The notes under the pieces are model-generated. The model saw only the letters and a program-made list of their open reading frames with translations, was not told the DNA's origin and did not search any database. A stretch of DNA of 64,000 nucleotides, taken from Piscicola geometra (taxonomy: Eukaryota; Annelida; Clitellata; Hirudinida; Piscicolidae). Positions 24,747 to 37,109 of the stretch are shown piece by piece; the first letter of the stretch is position 1, and every line of letters begins with the position of its first letter. Made by a program: the position numbers and the translations under genes. Location: the NCBI GenBank assembly GCA_943735955.1, contig OX030962.1, positions 1,333,888 through 1,397,887 of the forward strand. Direction: 5' to 3'.

Positions 24747-27700
24747 ATATTTTCAATTTATTTTATACTTTTCAATTTATTTTATAATTTTCAATTTATT
24801 GTATAATTTTCAATTTATTTTAACATTTTCAATTTATTTTAACATTTTCAATTTATTTTAACATTTTCAATTTATTTTAACATTTTCAATTTATTTTAAC
24901 ATTTTCAATTTATTTTAACATTTTCAATTTATTTTAACATTTTCAATTTATTTTAACATTTTCAATTTATTTTAACATTTTCAATTTATTTTAACATTTT
25001 CAATTTATTTTAACATTTTCAATTTATTTTAACATTTTCAATTTATTTTATAATTTTCAATTTATTTTAACATTTTCAATTTATTTTAACATTTTCAATT
25101 TATTTTAACATTTTCAATTTATTTTAACATTTTCAATTTATTTTAACATTTTCAATTTATTTTATAATTTTCAATTTATTTTATACTTTTCAATTTATTT
25201 TATAATTTTCAATTTATTGTATAATTTTCAATTTATTTTAACATTTTCAATTTATTTTAACATTTTCAATTTATTTTAACATTTTCAATTTATTTTAACA
25301 TTTTCAATTTATTTTAACATTTTCAATTTATTTTATAATTTTCAATTTATTTTAACATTTTCAATTTATTTTAACATTTTCAATTTATTTTAACATTTTC
25401 AATTTATTTTAACATTTTCAATTTATTTTAACATTTTCAATTTATTTTAACATTTTCAATTTATTTTAACATTTTCAATTTATTTTAACATTTTCAATTT
25501 ATTTTAACATTTTCAATTTATTTTAACATTTTCAATTTATTTTAACATTTTCAATTTATTTTAACATTTTCAATTTATTTTAACATTTTCAATTTATTTT
25601 AACATTTTCAATTTATTTTAACATTTTCAATTTATTTTAACATTTTCAATTTATTTTAACATTTTCAATTTATTTTATAATTTTCAATTTATTTTAACAT
25701 TTTCAATTTATTTTAACATTTTCAATTTATTTTAACATTTTCAATTTATTTTAACATTTTCAATTTATTTTAACATTTTCAATTTATTTTATAATTTTCA
25801 ATTTATTTTATACTTTTCAATTTATTTTATAATTTTCAATTTATTTTAACATTTTCAATTTATTTTAACATTTTCAATTTATTTTAACATTTTCAATTTA
25901 TTTTAACATTTTCAATTTATTTTAACATTTTCAATTTATTTTATAATTTTCAATTTATTTTAACATTTTCAATTTATTTTAACATTTTCAATTTATTTTA
26001 ACATTTTCAATTTATTTTAACATTTTCAATTTATTTTAACATTTTCAATTTATTTTATACTTTTCAATTTATTTTATACTTTTCGATTTAATTTATAATT
26101 TTCAATTTATTTTAACATTTTCAATTTATTTTATAATTTTCAATTTATTTTATACTTTTCGATTTAATTTATAATTTTCAATTTATTTTATACTTTTCAA
26201 TTTATTTTATAATTTTCAATTTATTGTATAATTTTCAATTTATTTTAACATTTTCAATTTATTTTAACATTTTCAATTTATTTTAACATTTTCAATTTAT
26301 TTTAACATTTTCAATTTATTTTAACATTTTCAATTTATTTTATAATTTTCAATTTATTTTAACATTTTCAATTTATTTTAACATTTTCAATTTATTTTAA
26401 CATTTTCAATTTATTTTAACATTTTCAATTTATTTTAACATTTTCAATTTATTTTAACATTTTCAATTTATTTTAACATTTTCAATTTATTTTAACATTT
26501 TCAATTTATTTTAACATTTTCAATTTATTTTAACATTTTCAATTTATTTTAACATTTTCAATTTATTTTAACATTTTCAATTTATTTTAACATTTTCAAT
26601 TTATTTTAACATTTTCAATTTATTTTAACATTTTCAATTTATTTTATAATTTTCAATTTATTTTAACATTTTCAATTTATTTTAACATTTTCAATTTATT
26701 TTAACATTTTCAATTTATTTTAACATTTTCAATTTATTTTAACATTTTCAATTTATTTTATAATTTTCAATTTATTTTATACTTTTCAATTTATTTTATA
26801 ATTTTCAATTTATTTTAACATTTTCAATTTATTTTAACATTTTCAATTTATTTTAACATTTTCAATTTATTTTAACATTTTCAATTTATTTTAACATTTT
26901 CAATTTATTTTAACATTTTCAATTTATTTTATAATTTTCAATTTATTTTAACATTTTCAATTTATTTTAACATTTTCAATTTATTTTAACATTTTCAATT
27001 TATTTTAACATTTTCAATTTATTTTATAATTTTCAATTTATTTTAACATTTTCAATTTATTTTAACATTTTCAATTTATTTTAACATTTTCAATTTATTT
27101 TAACATTTTCAATTTATTTTAACATTTTCAATTTATTTTATAATTTTCAATTTATTTTATACTTTTCAATTTATTTTATAATTTTCAATTTATTGTATAA
27201 TTTTCAATTTATTTTAACATTTTCAATTTATTTTAACATTTTCAATTTATTTTAACATTTTCAATTTATTTTAACATTTTCAATTTATTTTAACATTTTC
27301 AATTTATTTTAACATTTTCAATTTATTTTAACATTTTCAATTTATTTTAACATTTTCAATTTATTTTAACATTTTCAATTTATTTTAACATTTTCAATTT
27401 ATTTTAACATTTTCAATTTATTTTAACATTTTCAATTTATTTTAACATTTTCAATTTATTTTAACATTTTCAATTTATTTTAACATTTTCAATTTATTTT
27501 AACATTTTCAATTTATTTTATAATTTTCAATTTATTTTAACATTTTCAATTTATTTTAACATTTTCAATTTATTTTAACATTTTCAATTTATTTTAACAT
27601 TTTCAATTTATTTTAACATTTTCAATTTATTTTATAATTTTCAATTTATTTTATACTTTTCAATTTATTTTATAATTTTCAATTTATTTTAACATTTTCA

Positions 27701-28414
27701 ATTTATTTTAACATTTTCAATTTATTTTAACATTTTCAATTTATTTTAACATTTTCAATTTATTTTAACATTTTCAATTTATTTTATAATTTTCAATTTA
27801 TTTTAACATTTTCAATTTATTTTAACATTTTCAATTTATTTTAACATTTTCAATTTATTTTAACATTTTCAATTTATTTTAACATTTTCAATTTATTTTA
27901 ACATTTTCAATTTATTTTAACATTTTCAATTTATTTTAACATTTTCAATTTATTTTAACATTTTCAATTTATTTTAACATTTTCAATTTATTTTAACATT
28001 TTCAATTTATTTTAACATTTTCAATTTATTTTAACATTTTCAATTTATTTTATAATTTTCAATTTATTTTATACTTTTCAATTTATTTTATAATTTTCAA
28101 TTTATTTTAACATTTTCAATTTATTTTATAATTTTCAATTTATTTTATACTTTTCAATTTATTTTAACATTTTCGATTTAATTTATAATTTTCAATTTAT
28201 TTTATAATTTTCAATTTATTTTATAATTTTCAATTTATTTTATAATTTTCAATTTATTTTATAATTTTCAATTTATTGTATAATTTTCAATTTATTTTAA
28301 CATTTTCAATTTATTGTATATTTTTCAATTTATTTTATAATTTTCAATTTATTTTAACATTTTCAATTTATTTTATAATTTTCAATTTATTTTATAATTT
28401 TCAATTTATTTTAT
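24747..28414. repeat. 19-bp satellite array (CATTTTCAATTTATTTTAA)
   Basis: About 193 tandem copies of a 19-bp unit with three main variants, at the positions reading AACATTTTC, ATAATTTTC and ATACTTTTC. The rarer variants recur as clusters (for example ATAATTTTC, ATACTTTTC, ATAATTTTC, GTATAATTTTC) near 24750, 25170, 26190 and 27160. That suggests a higher-order step of about 1 kb. No gene is seen inside. Confidence 0.95.
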
Positions 28415-28670
28415 AATTATCTATTTATTTTATAATTATCTATTTATTTTATAATTATCTATTTATTTTATAATTATCTATTTATTTTATAATTATCTAT
28501 TTATTTTATAATTATCTATTTATTTTATAATTATCTATTTATTTTATAATTATCTATTTATTTTATAATTATCTATTTATCTTATAATTATCTATTTATT
28601 TTATAATTATCTATTTATTTTATAATTATCCATTTATTTTATAATTATCTATTTGTTTTATAATTTTATA
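28415..28670. repeat. Derived 19-bp subarray (ATAATTATCTATTTATTTT)
   Basis: About 13 copies of a 19-bp unit that differs from the main array by ATTATCTA in place of TTTTCAAT. It is a separate, younger-looking expansion at the right edge. Related fragments continue at 28745-28800 beyond the inserted SINE piece. Confidence 0.9.
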
Positions 28671-28680
28671 ATTTATTTTA

Positions 28681-28736
28681 CACGTAACATGGCCAGCGTC
28701 TGTCAAGCCGTGATCAATAAAGACTATAAAAAAAAC
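28681..28736 (+). mobile_element. SINE family 1, 3' fragment
   Basis: Matches the last 55 bp of the SINE at 59747-59990: GTAACATGGCC.GCGTCTGTC, then GTGATCAATAAAGACTATAAA and an A-rich tail. The tRNA-like head is absent. It sits within the 19-bp array, which resumes after it. Confidence 0.8.
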
Positions 28737-28912
28737 AATCATTTTTTTATTTTATAATTATCAATTTATTTTATAATTATCTATTTATTTAATAATTTTT
28801 TTAATATTTTATAATCTTTTATATATATTTTAGAATTAAACAAATGATTTGCCATTTATTTTATCTTTTTGAAATTTTTTATTCATTTTATAATTTTTTC
28901 ATAGTTTTTCAT

Positions 28913-29104
28913 AGTGGTGAACGGGTAGCCGAGTCGGTAACGACTTTCGGCTTGACCAATAATGAAAGGTCCTAGGTTCAAGTGCAACCAATGCCCTAGT
29001 AACCCAATGGCTCAAATGAAATTATGCAGCCTAAGTGGCCTGGAAGCCCGTTCGGGTTATACGCCACTATAATAATGCTCGTCATTATTATTATTATTAT
29101 TATT
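28913..29104 (+). mobile_element. tRNA-derived SINE, family 2, with (ATT)n tail
   Basis: The head has an A box TAGCCGAGTCGG (28926-28937, matching the TRGYNNARNNGG pattern) and a degenerate B box GGTTCAAGTGC (28975-28985). The body contains GCCCGTTCGGGTTATACGCC, followed by ATAATAATGCTCGTC and an (ATT)n tail. A second copy is the one split at 37110-37128 and 42225-42290. The head differs from SINE family 1, so these are two families. Confidence 0.85.
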
Positions 29105-29218
29105 TTTCCATTTATTAAAAAAATTAGTTTTTTGTTTTTTCATTATTTAAAAAAGAATAATTTATTCTTTTATTTTAGCAAAATACCTATATAAAATAAA
29201 GTCCGTTTCAAACTATTT

Positions 29219-29310
29219 TGAGGGGTGAATCGGTTAAGGGGTGAATCGGTTGAGGAGTGAATAGTTTAAGGGGTGAATCGGTTATGGGGTGAATCGATTA
29301 AGGAGTGAAT
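29219..29310. repeat. 17-bp minisatellite (AGGGGTGAATCGGTTAA)
   Basis: About five diverged copies of a 17-bp unit containing GTGAATCG or GTGAATAG. The sequence is unrelated to the 17-bp satellite at the left end. Confidence 0.85.
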
Positions 29311-29365
29311 AGACTCCATCCCGAATGGTTAGGCATGTTAATTACATTAACTCCTATAACAATTA

Positions 29366-29660
29366 TCAATTATTAATGAAAAATTGATAGGGTTGTGCAT
29401 GTACCTGCCCTCTCGTCATGAATCTAGATGATATTATTGGTTTCAATGGCGCTCTTGTTGTCTGTGGCTTGCGCATGTGACACGTAAGGCATAGAGCAGC
29501 ACAGTCATACAACTTAGACATCTCATCAGCTGTCTTTCTGATGCCCATATGACCTTTACTCAGGTGCAACTCATGAATGATGATAACTAAGTCCTCAACA
29601 AAAGCAACAGGTTTCCAGGCAGAGATTATGGTTGTGTCATTAGCATTCTTTTTTACTAAA
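29366..29660 (-). pseudogene. Integrase zinc-binding (H2C2) domain fragment
   Basis: The minus-strand frame reads IIIHELHLSKGHMGIRKT, then CAALCLTC, then RAPLKPIISS. The spaced His pair followed by CxxxCxxC resembles the H2C2 zinc-binding domain that precedes the integrase catalytic core in Ginger-like or Gypsy-type elements and KRBA2-like domesticated proteins. The frame is open from about 29660 to 29366. A possible upstream piece (29705-29800) reads KSRGFQLISHEALGLEDV. No catalytic core follows. The family is a best guess. Confidence 0.5.
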
Positions 29661-30239
29661 TATAAATTATATTTTTTTATATTATTACAAAATCACAATT
29701 ACTTACTCAATTGAGATTTTAAGGGTAGACAAAGGACGTCCTCAAGTCCCAAAGCTTCATGAGAAATAAGCTGGAAACCTCTGCTCTTGACCCATTTATT
29801 AAAGACTAAAAAATTTCCACTCTTTTTTTATACACCTTTTAATTTCATCTCTTTTTCTTTACATATTGTTTCGCTAGTATTGCTTAAAATTAAAATTTAA
29901 TTATTGAATATTTGACTCGGCAAAAATCTAAATAAATTTGTCTTTGATTATCCATCGTATACTATCTTATCTTAACTTATTTTAAAACTTATCCTTTAGA
30001 AATGATCTCAACTTTCTTAACACTTTATCAAAGAACAAATACTTTTATCAACTTATTTATCAAACAGAAACGAAAATTCTATTTTGGTACAAATAGCTCA
30101 AAACAGTCCTATTTCGCATGCGCGAACAAAGTTTGGACGGGAGACCAAATATGGATGGAACATATATATATATAATAATTATAAATAAAATATACTTATG
30201 TGTATGTTTATAAATTTTATTATTATTATGTCTTAATCG
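29661..30239. other. AT-rich interval, little recognised
   Basis: Apart from the possible upstream piece of the integrase fragment at 29705-29800, no gene or repeat was recognised. The open frame at 30060-30242 is low-complexity noise. Confidence 0.5.
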
Positions 30240-30657
30240 CACTTTTAGTTGTACATCATGGGATGGTTTTCTTAGAATTTATCTAATTTTATTTTGAATT
30301 TATTTGTATTTTCAGCTATTACGATCTCATCAGGCAAGCTATTCTAAACTGTTACCACTCTTTGTGTATAGAAATTTTTCATGAATTTTTTGGCACTGTT
30401 TTTGGATAATTTTAGTGAATTTCCTCTTGATGGCCTTGTATTATTCTGTTATTTTACTGTCATATTTATTATTAAGTATTTTATAGGTTTCGATCATTTC
30501 CCCTAGAAGTCTTTGGTATTTTAAAGTTGCCAATTTAATAGCTTCAAGTCTATCATTATAAGTCTTGTCTTTTAGATAAGGTAGCATTTTTGTAGCCCTT
30601 TGTGCATTTTTTATGCAGTCAATTAGTTTTTTCAATGAAGGGCTCCATACAAAAATA
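30240..30657 (-). pseudogene. 3' fragment of a CR1-like non-LTR retrotransposon
   Basis: On the minus strand from 30657 the frame reads FVWSPSLKKLIDCIKNAQRA, continuing through LEAIKLATLKYQRLLGEMIE and TYKILNN. It is broken by stops, then shows FYTQRVVTV and NSLPDEIV, the usual end of a CR1-type reverse transcriptase ORF. The catalytic core is absent. An endonuclease-like fragment at 33770-34060 on the same strand may be the other end of the same element, split by the 16-bp array and the L2 insertion; that link is inference. Confidence 0.75.
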
Positions 30658-30989
30658 TTTGATATTTCTTAATTAATTAGTCTCTTCTTATTATTTGTTA
30701 ATTAAAATTGTTTATACAAATTATTTTCAATTCATCAAAATTAATAAAATTAATAAAAAGCACTTCTTCCCGATTATTCTTTTCCTTCTGGGAGCTCTAA
30801 CCATATTTCTCATAATACTTTTAAAGTTTCATGTCTTCTATTTGATATTTCCTACATAAGTTTAAAAATATCTTTAATAACGAGTTATCTTTTTTTCTTC
30901 TTAATTAATTAATTTTTTTTCGAAAAAATATTTTACATTAATTAAAATAATTAAAATGTTATAAAAAGTTTTGTTCCATGAAAATCTCT
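30658..30989. other. AT-rich interval with no recognised feature
   Basis: No open frame, RNA gene or tandem structure was recognised here. It leads into the 16-bp array. Confidence 0.5.
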
Positions 30990-31360
30990 TGAAGACTTTT
31001 TATCCTTAAGACTTTTATCCTTAAAACTTTTTATCCTTAAGATTTTTTGTTCTTAAAACTTTTCATCCTTAAGATTTTTTATCGTTAAGACTTTTTATCG
31101 TTAAGACTTTTTATCGTTAAGACTTTTCATCGTTAAGACTTTTTATCGTTAAGACTTTTTATCGTTAAGACTTTTTATCGTTAAGACTTTTTATCGTTAA
31201 GACTTTTTATCATTAAGACTTTTTATCGTTAAGACTTTTTATCGTTAAGACTTTTTATCGTTAAGACTTTTTATCGTTAAGACTTTTTATCGTTAAGACT
31301 TTTTATCGTTAAGACTTTTTATCATTAAGACTTTTTATCGTTAAGACTTTTTATCTTTAA
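30990..31360. repeat. 16-bp tandem array, left part (AGACTTTTTATCGTTA)
   Basis: About 23 copies of a 16-bp unit. The first few read CCTTAAGACTTTTTAT, and the rest CGTTAAGACTTTTTAT. The array stops at the 3' end of an L2-like retrotransposon and resumes at 33560 on its other side. Confidence 0.92.
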
Positions 31361-31369
31361 TATTATTAA

Positions 31370-33559
31370 TAATTGTCGTTTATGTATAGCTCCCGGGCTC
31401 GCAACTGAAGCGCTCTCACTACGTCGTTATGCAATAATGAAATAAAATTAATTATAATAGTAATGTTATAAAAAGGAAACCAAAGAGTAGCATGGAATAA
31501 TAATGAGTGATAAGCTAAGTTAAAGGAATGAGTTTTTAGTTTGGCTTTGAAAGACGAAAATTGGTTGATGCTTCGAAGTGCAGGTGGAAGGGCATTCCAA
31601 GTTGTTGCGTGACGGAATGCTCTTTTTGAGATGTTGTTTGTAGTGGATTCTTGGTTGAGGAGAAGAGATGAAGATGAACGCAGTTGTTTGTTTGATGTTT
31701 TGTTAGTTATGAGTTTGCTGAGATATGACGGTATTGAAGTTTGAAGAATTTTGAATGTAGTGATGGCTATTTTGAAGGATATTCGAAAATCAATAGGAAG
31801 CCAGTGAAGATTTATAAGATTATCATTTGATGACTGAACAAGGTGATGGCCTGGGTATTCACAATTGAGTGTGATTCTAGCAGCCTTGTTTAAAACTGAC
31901 TGTAGACGATTTCTTTCTTGATTGGTGATATTATATAATAGCGAGTTACAGTAGTCAAGTCTGCTTAGTATTAGACATCGGGAAAGTGAGGCGGGGAGAT
32001 CAGTAGTAATGAATGGGAATATGTGTTTGATTGCTTTGAGATGATAGTGTGATGATTGGATGATATATGTGATGTGGTTTTTGAAAGTGAGTTTGCTATC
32101 AAGGGTGACTCCGAGTATTTAGAGAGTGTTATTGATGGGGATGTTATTTGAGTTGATGTCGACAGATGATATAGTATTTAAACTATTTAGTTGAAAAGGC
32201 GTGCCTAGTTTAATTATTTTTGATTTAGTGGTGTTAAACTGGAGATAGTTATTGAGGAACCAAGTTTCCATGGTTTGTATGCAAGATGTGAGGTTACTAG
32301 TAGCTTGGTTGGATGTATTAGGTGTGATGAATTGAAGAAGTTGTATATCATCAGCATATTTATGGTAGGTTATATTGAATTGGTTGACTATATTTGAGAT
32401 AGGTGAGATGTATATGGGGAAAAAAGCGGTCCAAAAACAGAGCCTTGAGGAACCCCGTGTTGTATATACGTTGGTGATGAGATGTGTGTACCTAATTTAA
32501 CTTGATAATGTCTATTCTCTAAATATAATGACAGCTAGTTTAAAGCAGTTCCATAAACTCCAAATTCTTTATGAAGTCTGTCGATGAGGATGGAATGGTT
32601 GATGGTGTCGAAGGCTGCTGATAGGTCGAGTGATGCGGGGAGGGGGGTATTTTTTGAGTCGCATCCATTGAAAATGTGGTCAGGAGATGGAGTTTCGGTA
32701 GAGTGGTAAGGTCTGTAGGCTGATTGATGACTGGGGTAGTATGGATTGGAGATGATTTGAGGTTGTAATTGTTTTAATACGGCCCTTTCTATAATTTTTA
32801 ATATGGTGGACAGGTTGGAAATAGGTCGAAAATTTGCTGGATTGATTGTGTCAAGGTTGGATTTTTCAATATTAGTGTAATTTGGGCTGCTTTGAAAGTA
32901 GATGGAAAACATCCTTCTTGGAAAGATAAGTTGACGAGCTGTGAGATGGCTTTTGTCAATATTGGGCTACATTGTCTCATAACTTGGTGAGGAAAAGGGT
33001 CTATAGGTGATGTGTTCGTGGATGTAGCATAAATAATTTGTAATATGTCTTCAGGTGTTGTTGGTTTGTAGTTAGATATGGGGTTAATGATGTTTTTTCT
33101 ATGAGTGTGTGTGAACAATTCGTGTTGTGACTGTGATAGAAGATGATCAATTTTCTTGTGAATATTTTCGATTTTGCTGCTGAAAAAGTTGTTGAAGATG
33201 GAAGTCATGTTTGTATTGCTTGAGTTGTTGGATGGATCATTTTTTTGCCTGTGTAATAGTTTATTTAGATTGTGCCATAGAGTACGTGGGTTATTGGATG
33301 AATCTATTTCCGTTTTGATTATTTCTATTCTTGATTTGATAATTGCTTTTCTTGTTAATGCTTTAGCTTTATCATATATTAGAAGCTTTTATTGCATCCA
33401 GTGAAATTTTGTGGCGATTTTGGTATGATCGCCGTATGACTTTTGTTTGTAGTGGCGCATGCTTATCTAATAGTTTGAGGAGGACATTGCTTATATGTTC
33501 GACGTATTGGTCTGTAGTGCAACTCTTGCTGTCTAATATAGAAGATGATTTGAGGTCAA
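31370..33559 (-). pseudogene. CR1/L2-clade non-LTR retrotransposon, 5'-truncated and broken
   Basis: Read on the minus strand. A linker near 33587-33372 contains LLDKHAPLQTKVI. The next frame (33208-32798) has SPIDPFPHQVMRQCSPILT and LSFQEGCFPSTFKAAQITL. After a frameshift near 32880 comes the RT core (32912-32535) with NFRPISNLSTILKIIERAVL, SAYRPYHSTET and LDLSAAFDTINHS, then GVPQGSVFGPLF near 32450 and the catalytic YADD at about 32345-32356. The C-terminal part has SRLDYCNSLLYN, LINLHWLPIDFRI and TWNALPPALRS. A TAG at the ALN/LSLYL position and further frameshifts make it dead. The 3' end lies near 31380, followed by ATT-rich sequence. It splits the 16-bp array. Clade call: L2/CR1, from the motif set. 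Confidence 0.88.
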
Positions 33560-33765
33560 TAGACTTTTTATCCTTAAGACTTTTCATCCTTAAGACTTTT
33601 CATCCTTAAGACTTTTCATCCTTAAGACTTTTCATCCTTAAGACTTTTTATATTTAAGACTTTTTATCCTTAAGACTTTTTATCCTTAAGACTTTAATCA
33701 AAAGACTTTTTATCCGTAAGACTTTTATCAGAAGACTTTATCCGTAAGACTTTAATCCGTTTACC
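33560..33765. repeat. 16-bp tandem array, right part (CCTTAAGACTTTTCAT)
   Basis: About 12 copies of the same 16-bp unit as at 30990, mostly with CCTTAAGAC and with TTTTCAT or TTTTTAT endings, decaying to the right with short units and AATCAAAAGAC variants. It differs from the left part (CGTTAAGAC), so the two sides homogenised separately or the L2 inserted at a variant boundary. Confidence 0.9.
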
Positions 33766-33769
33766 GTAT

Positions 33770-34060
33770 TTTTTAATATATTCTACGCCTGTTTTTACTT
33801 CCGTTGCTTTTAAAAGATCTTTTACGTCAACTAATGTACCCCTTGAATTATATATTAAGAAATTATTATATAAAATATCATATCCTTTAAAATTAATTTT
33901 ATTTATTGAATTATTTTATTTTACATTCTTTGCCAGAACCTCCGTTATCATTATTATATCTAGACTATCATCCATGAATCTAAATCTAAATTCGTCAACT
34001 TTATTTATAAAACTGTCTGCATTCGTATATATGCACTTCAAATTAGTATTATTGTTAATA
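33770..34060 (-). pseudogene. Endonuclease-domain fragment of a non-LTR retrotransposon
   Basis: The minus-strand frame reads FMDDSLDIIIMTEVLAKN, a stop, then INFKGYDILYNNFL and SRGTLVDVKDLLKATEV. The order (Asp-Ile-Ile..Thr-Glu, then a GY, then RG..V.VKD.L.A.EV) fits the apurinic-type endonuclease domain of CR1-like LINEs. It is short and degenerate. It may belong with the RT end at 30240-30657. Confidence 0.55.
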
Positions 34061-34345
34061 TTAGTGTTAATATTATCCGTTTATATTATGTCCCTAGAAA
34101 ATCGTTTTATGACTGTTGTTTGGTTGTTCTATTCACGTTGTTGCTATTTTTTTGATCAGGAATTATATTGTTTGTTTGGGTAAGTGGTTTGTTATTCGAT
34201 TCATCATTATTAAGTTGATCTCTTATATCATCATCCATTTCAACTCGGGAGTCCTCTCGAGTGTCTTCATGTATGTCATCTCTAATGGTATTTGCCTTGT
34301 CAATAATAATAATGGGTGTGTCATTATTATTATGTTATTAATTAA
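34061..34345. other. AT-rich interval with no recognised feature
   Basis: Small open frames are present on both strands, but none resembles a known protein. Confidence 0.45.
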
Positions 34346-34347
34346 TA

Positions 34348-36015
34348 TCAGAAGTTTTTGAAGCCAAAAGAACAAAGTTTGTTCCAATGGGCGCTGATCA
34401 TGACGTGGCAAAAAAACTATCAAATTCCACATGAGTATTTAAAGGTGGATGAAAGATTTTACTATTTAAAGTAGTTTTTAGTTTAAAACAATAAATGCCA
34501 TCTGAATCTGGAAAATATGACTTTAAATTTAGTGCCTTTGTGATGCCAAAACGGGGTATTGTTTGAAAATGAAGTCATTTTTTGTAATGATCACGGAGGT
34601 GAGCCAATTCGAAAATTTAGGAATTACTGAAAAAGATGGTACTGAAAAGCCACAATGCGGAGCAGTATATTGTAATGATAGAATGAGACCAGCAAAGTTA
34701 CGCCACCACTTAGAAACCAAACATCTTGGAAATGTCAACGACAACCTGGATAGCTTCAAACTGAAGCGAGCTAGATTTCAAGCCACTGGACCATTAAAAA
34801 TGTTGGATTTGCTCAACCAAAGAAACCACTTTTTGAGGCTTCTTACAAAGTTACCTATTTGATTGCCAAAAAAAGAAAACCACATACAATTGGAGAAACC
34901 TTAATAAACCCCTGTGCACGTGAAATGGTGGAGTTAATTTTGGAAAAAAAGAAAGAAAACAGGTTGAAGAAATTCCACTTTCTAATAATGTTATTTGTTC
35001 CAGAATAGCAGATCTTTCAAATGATATCTTGGACCAAGTTATGTCAGAACTGAAAAGGAGTCTTTTTAATTTTGGTATGCAACTTGATGAAACCACAGAT
35101 GTATCAATGTGTTGCCAGCTTTTAGTGTATGTTCGTTATGTATGTAATTTTAAAATGAAAGAAGAATTTTTATTTTGCCAACCACTTCAGACAACTAGTA
35201 AAGCTGCAGATGTTTTTCAAATGATTGCAACTTTCTTTGAAAGAAATGAATTTAGTTGGTTGACAAAATTACATTCAGTCTGTACTGATGGAGCACCAAG
35301 TATGTTGGGTAACAAATCTGGATTGGCTGCCTTAATCAAAGTTAATTCTCCACAGACACATGTAACTCATTGCATGCTCCATCGCCATGCTCTAGCTGTG
35401 AAGACATGACCAGCAAAACTTCAGTCTGTCATGTCTACAGCGATCAAAATAGTCAATTTTATACGATCAAGAGCAGTAAACCATCGTTTATTCAAAGTTT
35501 TAAGCCAAGAACTTGGTTCTGAATACGATGTCTTGCTATATTACACAGAAGTCAGGGGGTTAAGCAAAGGAAAGCTATTTTCAAGACTAATGGACCTGAA
35601 AGATGAGGTGTCTTCATTTTTGGAAGAAAAAGAAAAAACGCTAGCAGGTGACTTTGCGAAGACTGATTTCATAGTTAATATGGCATATTTAGCTGATCTG
35701 TTCACACTCTTAAATGAATTTAATCTTTGTTTGCAAGGACCAGAAACGCCAATGAAAAAAAGCGCATAAAGCAACCTAAAAATAGACAAATTTTCTCCAC
35801 CAATTTAATTCCAAACAAACCAGCATCTAAGTGCGTTTGCAACGTTGAATGCTGTAATTGGCGACTGCAGCAAGGCCTTGCAGCTCAAACCATTCTGCCA
35901 TGTCCTAAAAGTGGAAGATAAAAGCTTACAGAGTGTTGAGCAAGTGGAAAAAAAACTAAAAAGACCTGTAGTTGCACTATGACCACAAGTGCAACAATGC
36001 CAGAACAAAGGTTGA
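34348..36015 (+). pseudogene. hAT transposase pseudogene (ZBED5/SCAND3-like)
   Basis: A BED-type zinc finger reads CGAVYCNDRMRP, then HHLETKHL (near 34655-34730). After a frame change near 34840 the text runs IAKKRKPHTIGETLINPC. A stop lies just upstream of about 35010. The RNase H-like part follows in 35029-35409: MQLDETTDVSMCCQLLVYVR (first catalytic Asp), EEFLFCQPLQTTSKAADVF, CTDGAPSMLGNKSG (second Asp region) and THCMLHRHALAVKT. A TGA at 35407 is followed by 35431-35769: VNFIRSRAVNHRLF, YYTEVRGLSKGK and LADLFTLLNEFNLCLQGPET. The C-terminal dimerisation domain is missing. The 5' flank (34348-34620) has a decayed second copy at 52948-53260. Dead: several frameshifts and stops. Confidence 0.85.
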
Positions 36016-36316
36016 TGGCAGAATTTATTTATTATGATTTATTTATTATTATTATTATACTTTTTACACTTTTTCGGTTGGTATTTATAAAAAGGTTAAA
36101 TGATCATCATCATTCTTAATCAAGATGTTTTGAAGCTCGATAGTGTTCATGCCGTGTTAATAGTCATTGATGGTGTTGTTTTTTTTATCACTCTCTCTCC
36201 TCCTCACAACTTGATGCCATCCAACACCCTTCTCATCAACTTGCTGCTCTCTTGTATCGCCTTCTGCTCCTGCGGCTCAAGACTCATGTTCGTAATGTGG
36301 GTCACTCCGTTCGTGC
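36016..36316. other. Interval with no recognised feature
   Basis: Includes an ATT-rich stretch at 36030-36060 and a C/T-rich stretch near 36190-36290. No supported gene is seen. Confidence 0.45.
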
Positions 36317-36601
<285 letters not shown>

Positions 36602-37109
36602 ATGTAGATGTTATGAAGTGGAAATTAAACGTTATTTTGCTGTAATTTTACACCGTAAAACATCCCGTGTAAAGCTAACTATTCCTCCTATTCTACCTAT
36701 ACAAAGCTAGTGTGGCTAATACATTTAGTTTACAGGAGAGCAAGCTAGAGATCTCCAAGGAACATTACAAGGTCCTCATGCTTTTTTAATGATATTATAG
36801 CGTTAAAAAAAATTATTATTTAACACATTATAAAAAATTAACGCAGATTTAATTATTGTACGATTACTTTTGATAAAAAATGAAAAGTTATAAAATTAAA
36901 TATATAAAATATGAAGTTTGCTAAAAAAAGGGTATTTAATTTGAATTTCTTTATTTTAATTCATAATCGCTATCGCTATTCGTGCATAGTTCGATTTCGT
37001 AAATTTGATTTGATTCTAAGTAATTATTCATTTTTTTCAAGCAAAAGTGAATTAAAATATCTAATAATTTTTTTGAAAACGCTGAGGCTTAAGTATTAGT
37101 ATATAAGTG
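36602..37109. other. AT-rich interval with no recognised feature
   Basis: A mostly AT-rich spacer; the frame at 36911-37099 has no recognisable motif. Confidence 0.45.

Noticed and set aside
1..28670. CRISPR array
   Set aside because: The repeats are contiguous satellites with no unique spacers of constant length, and the sequence is eukaryotic.
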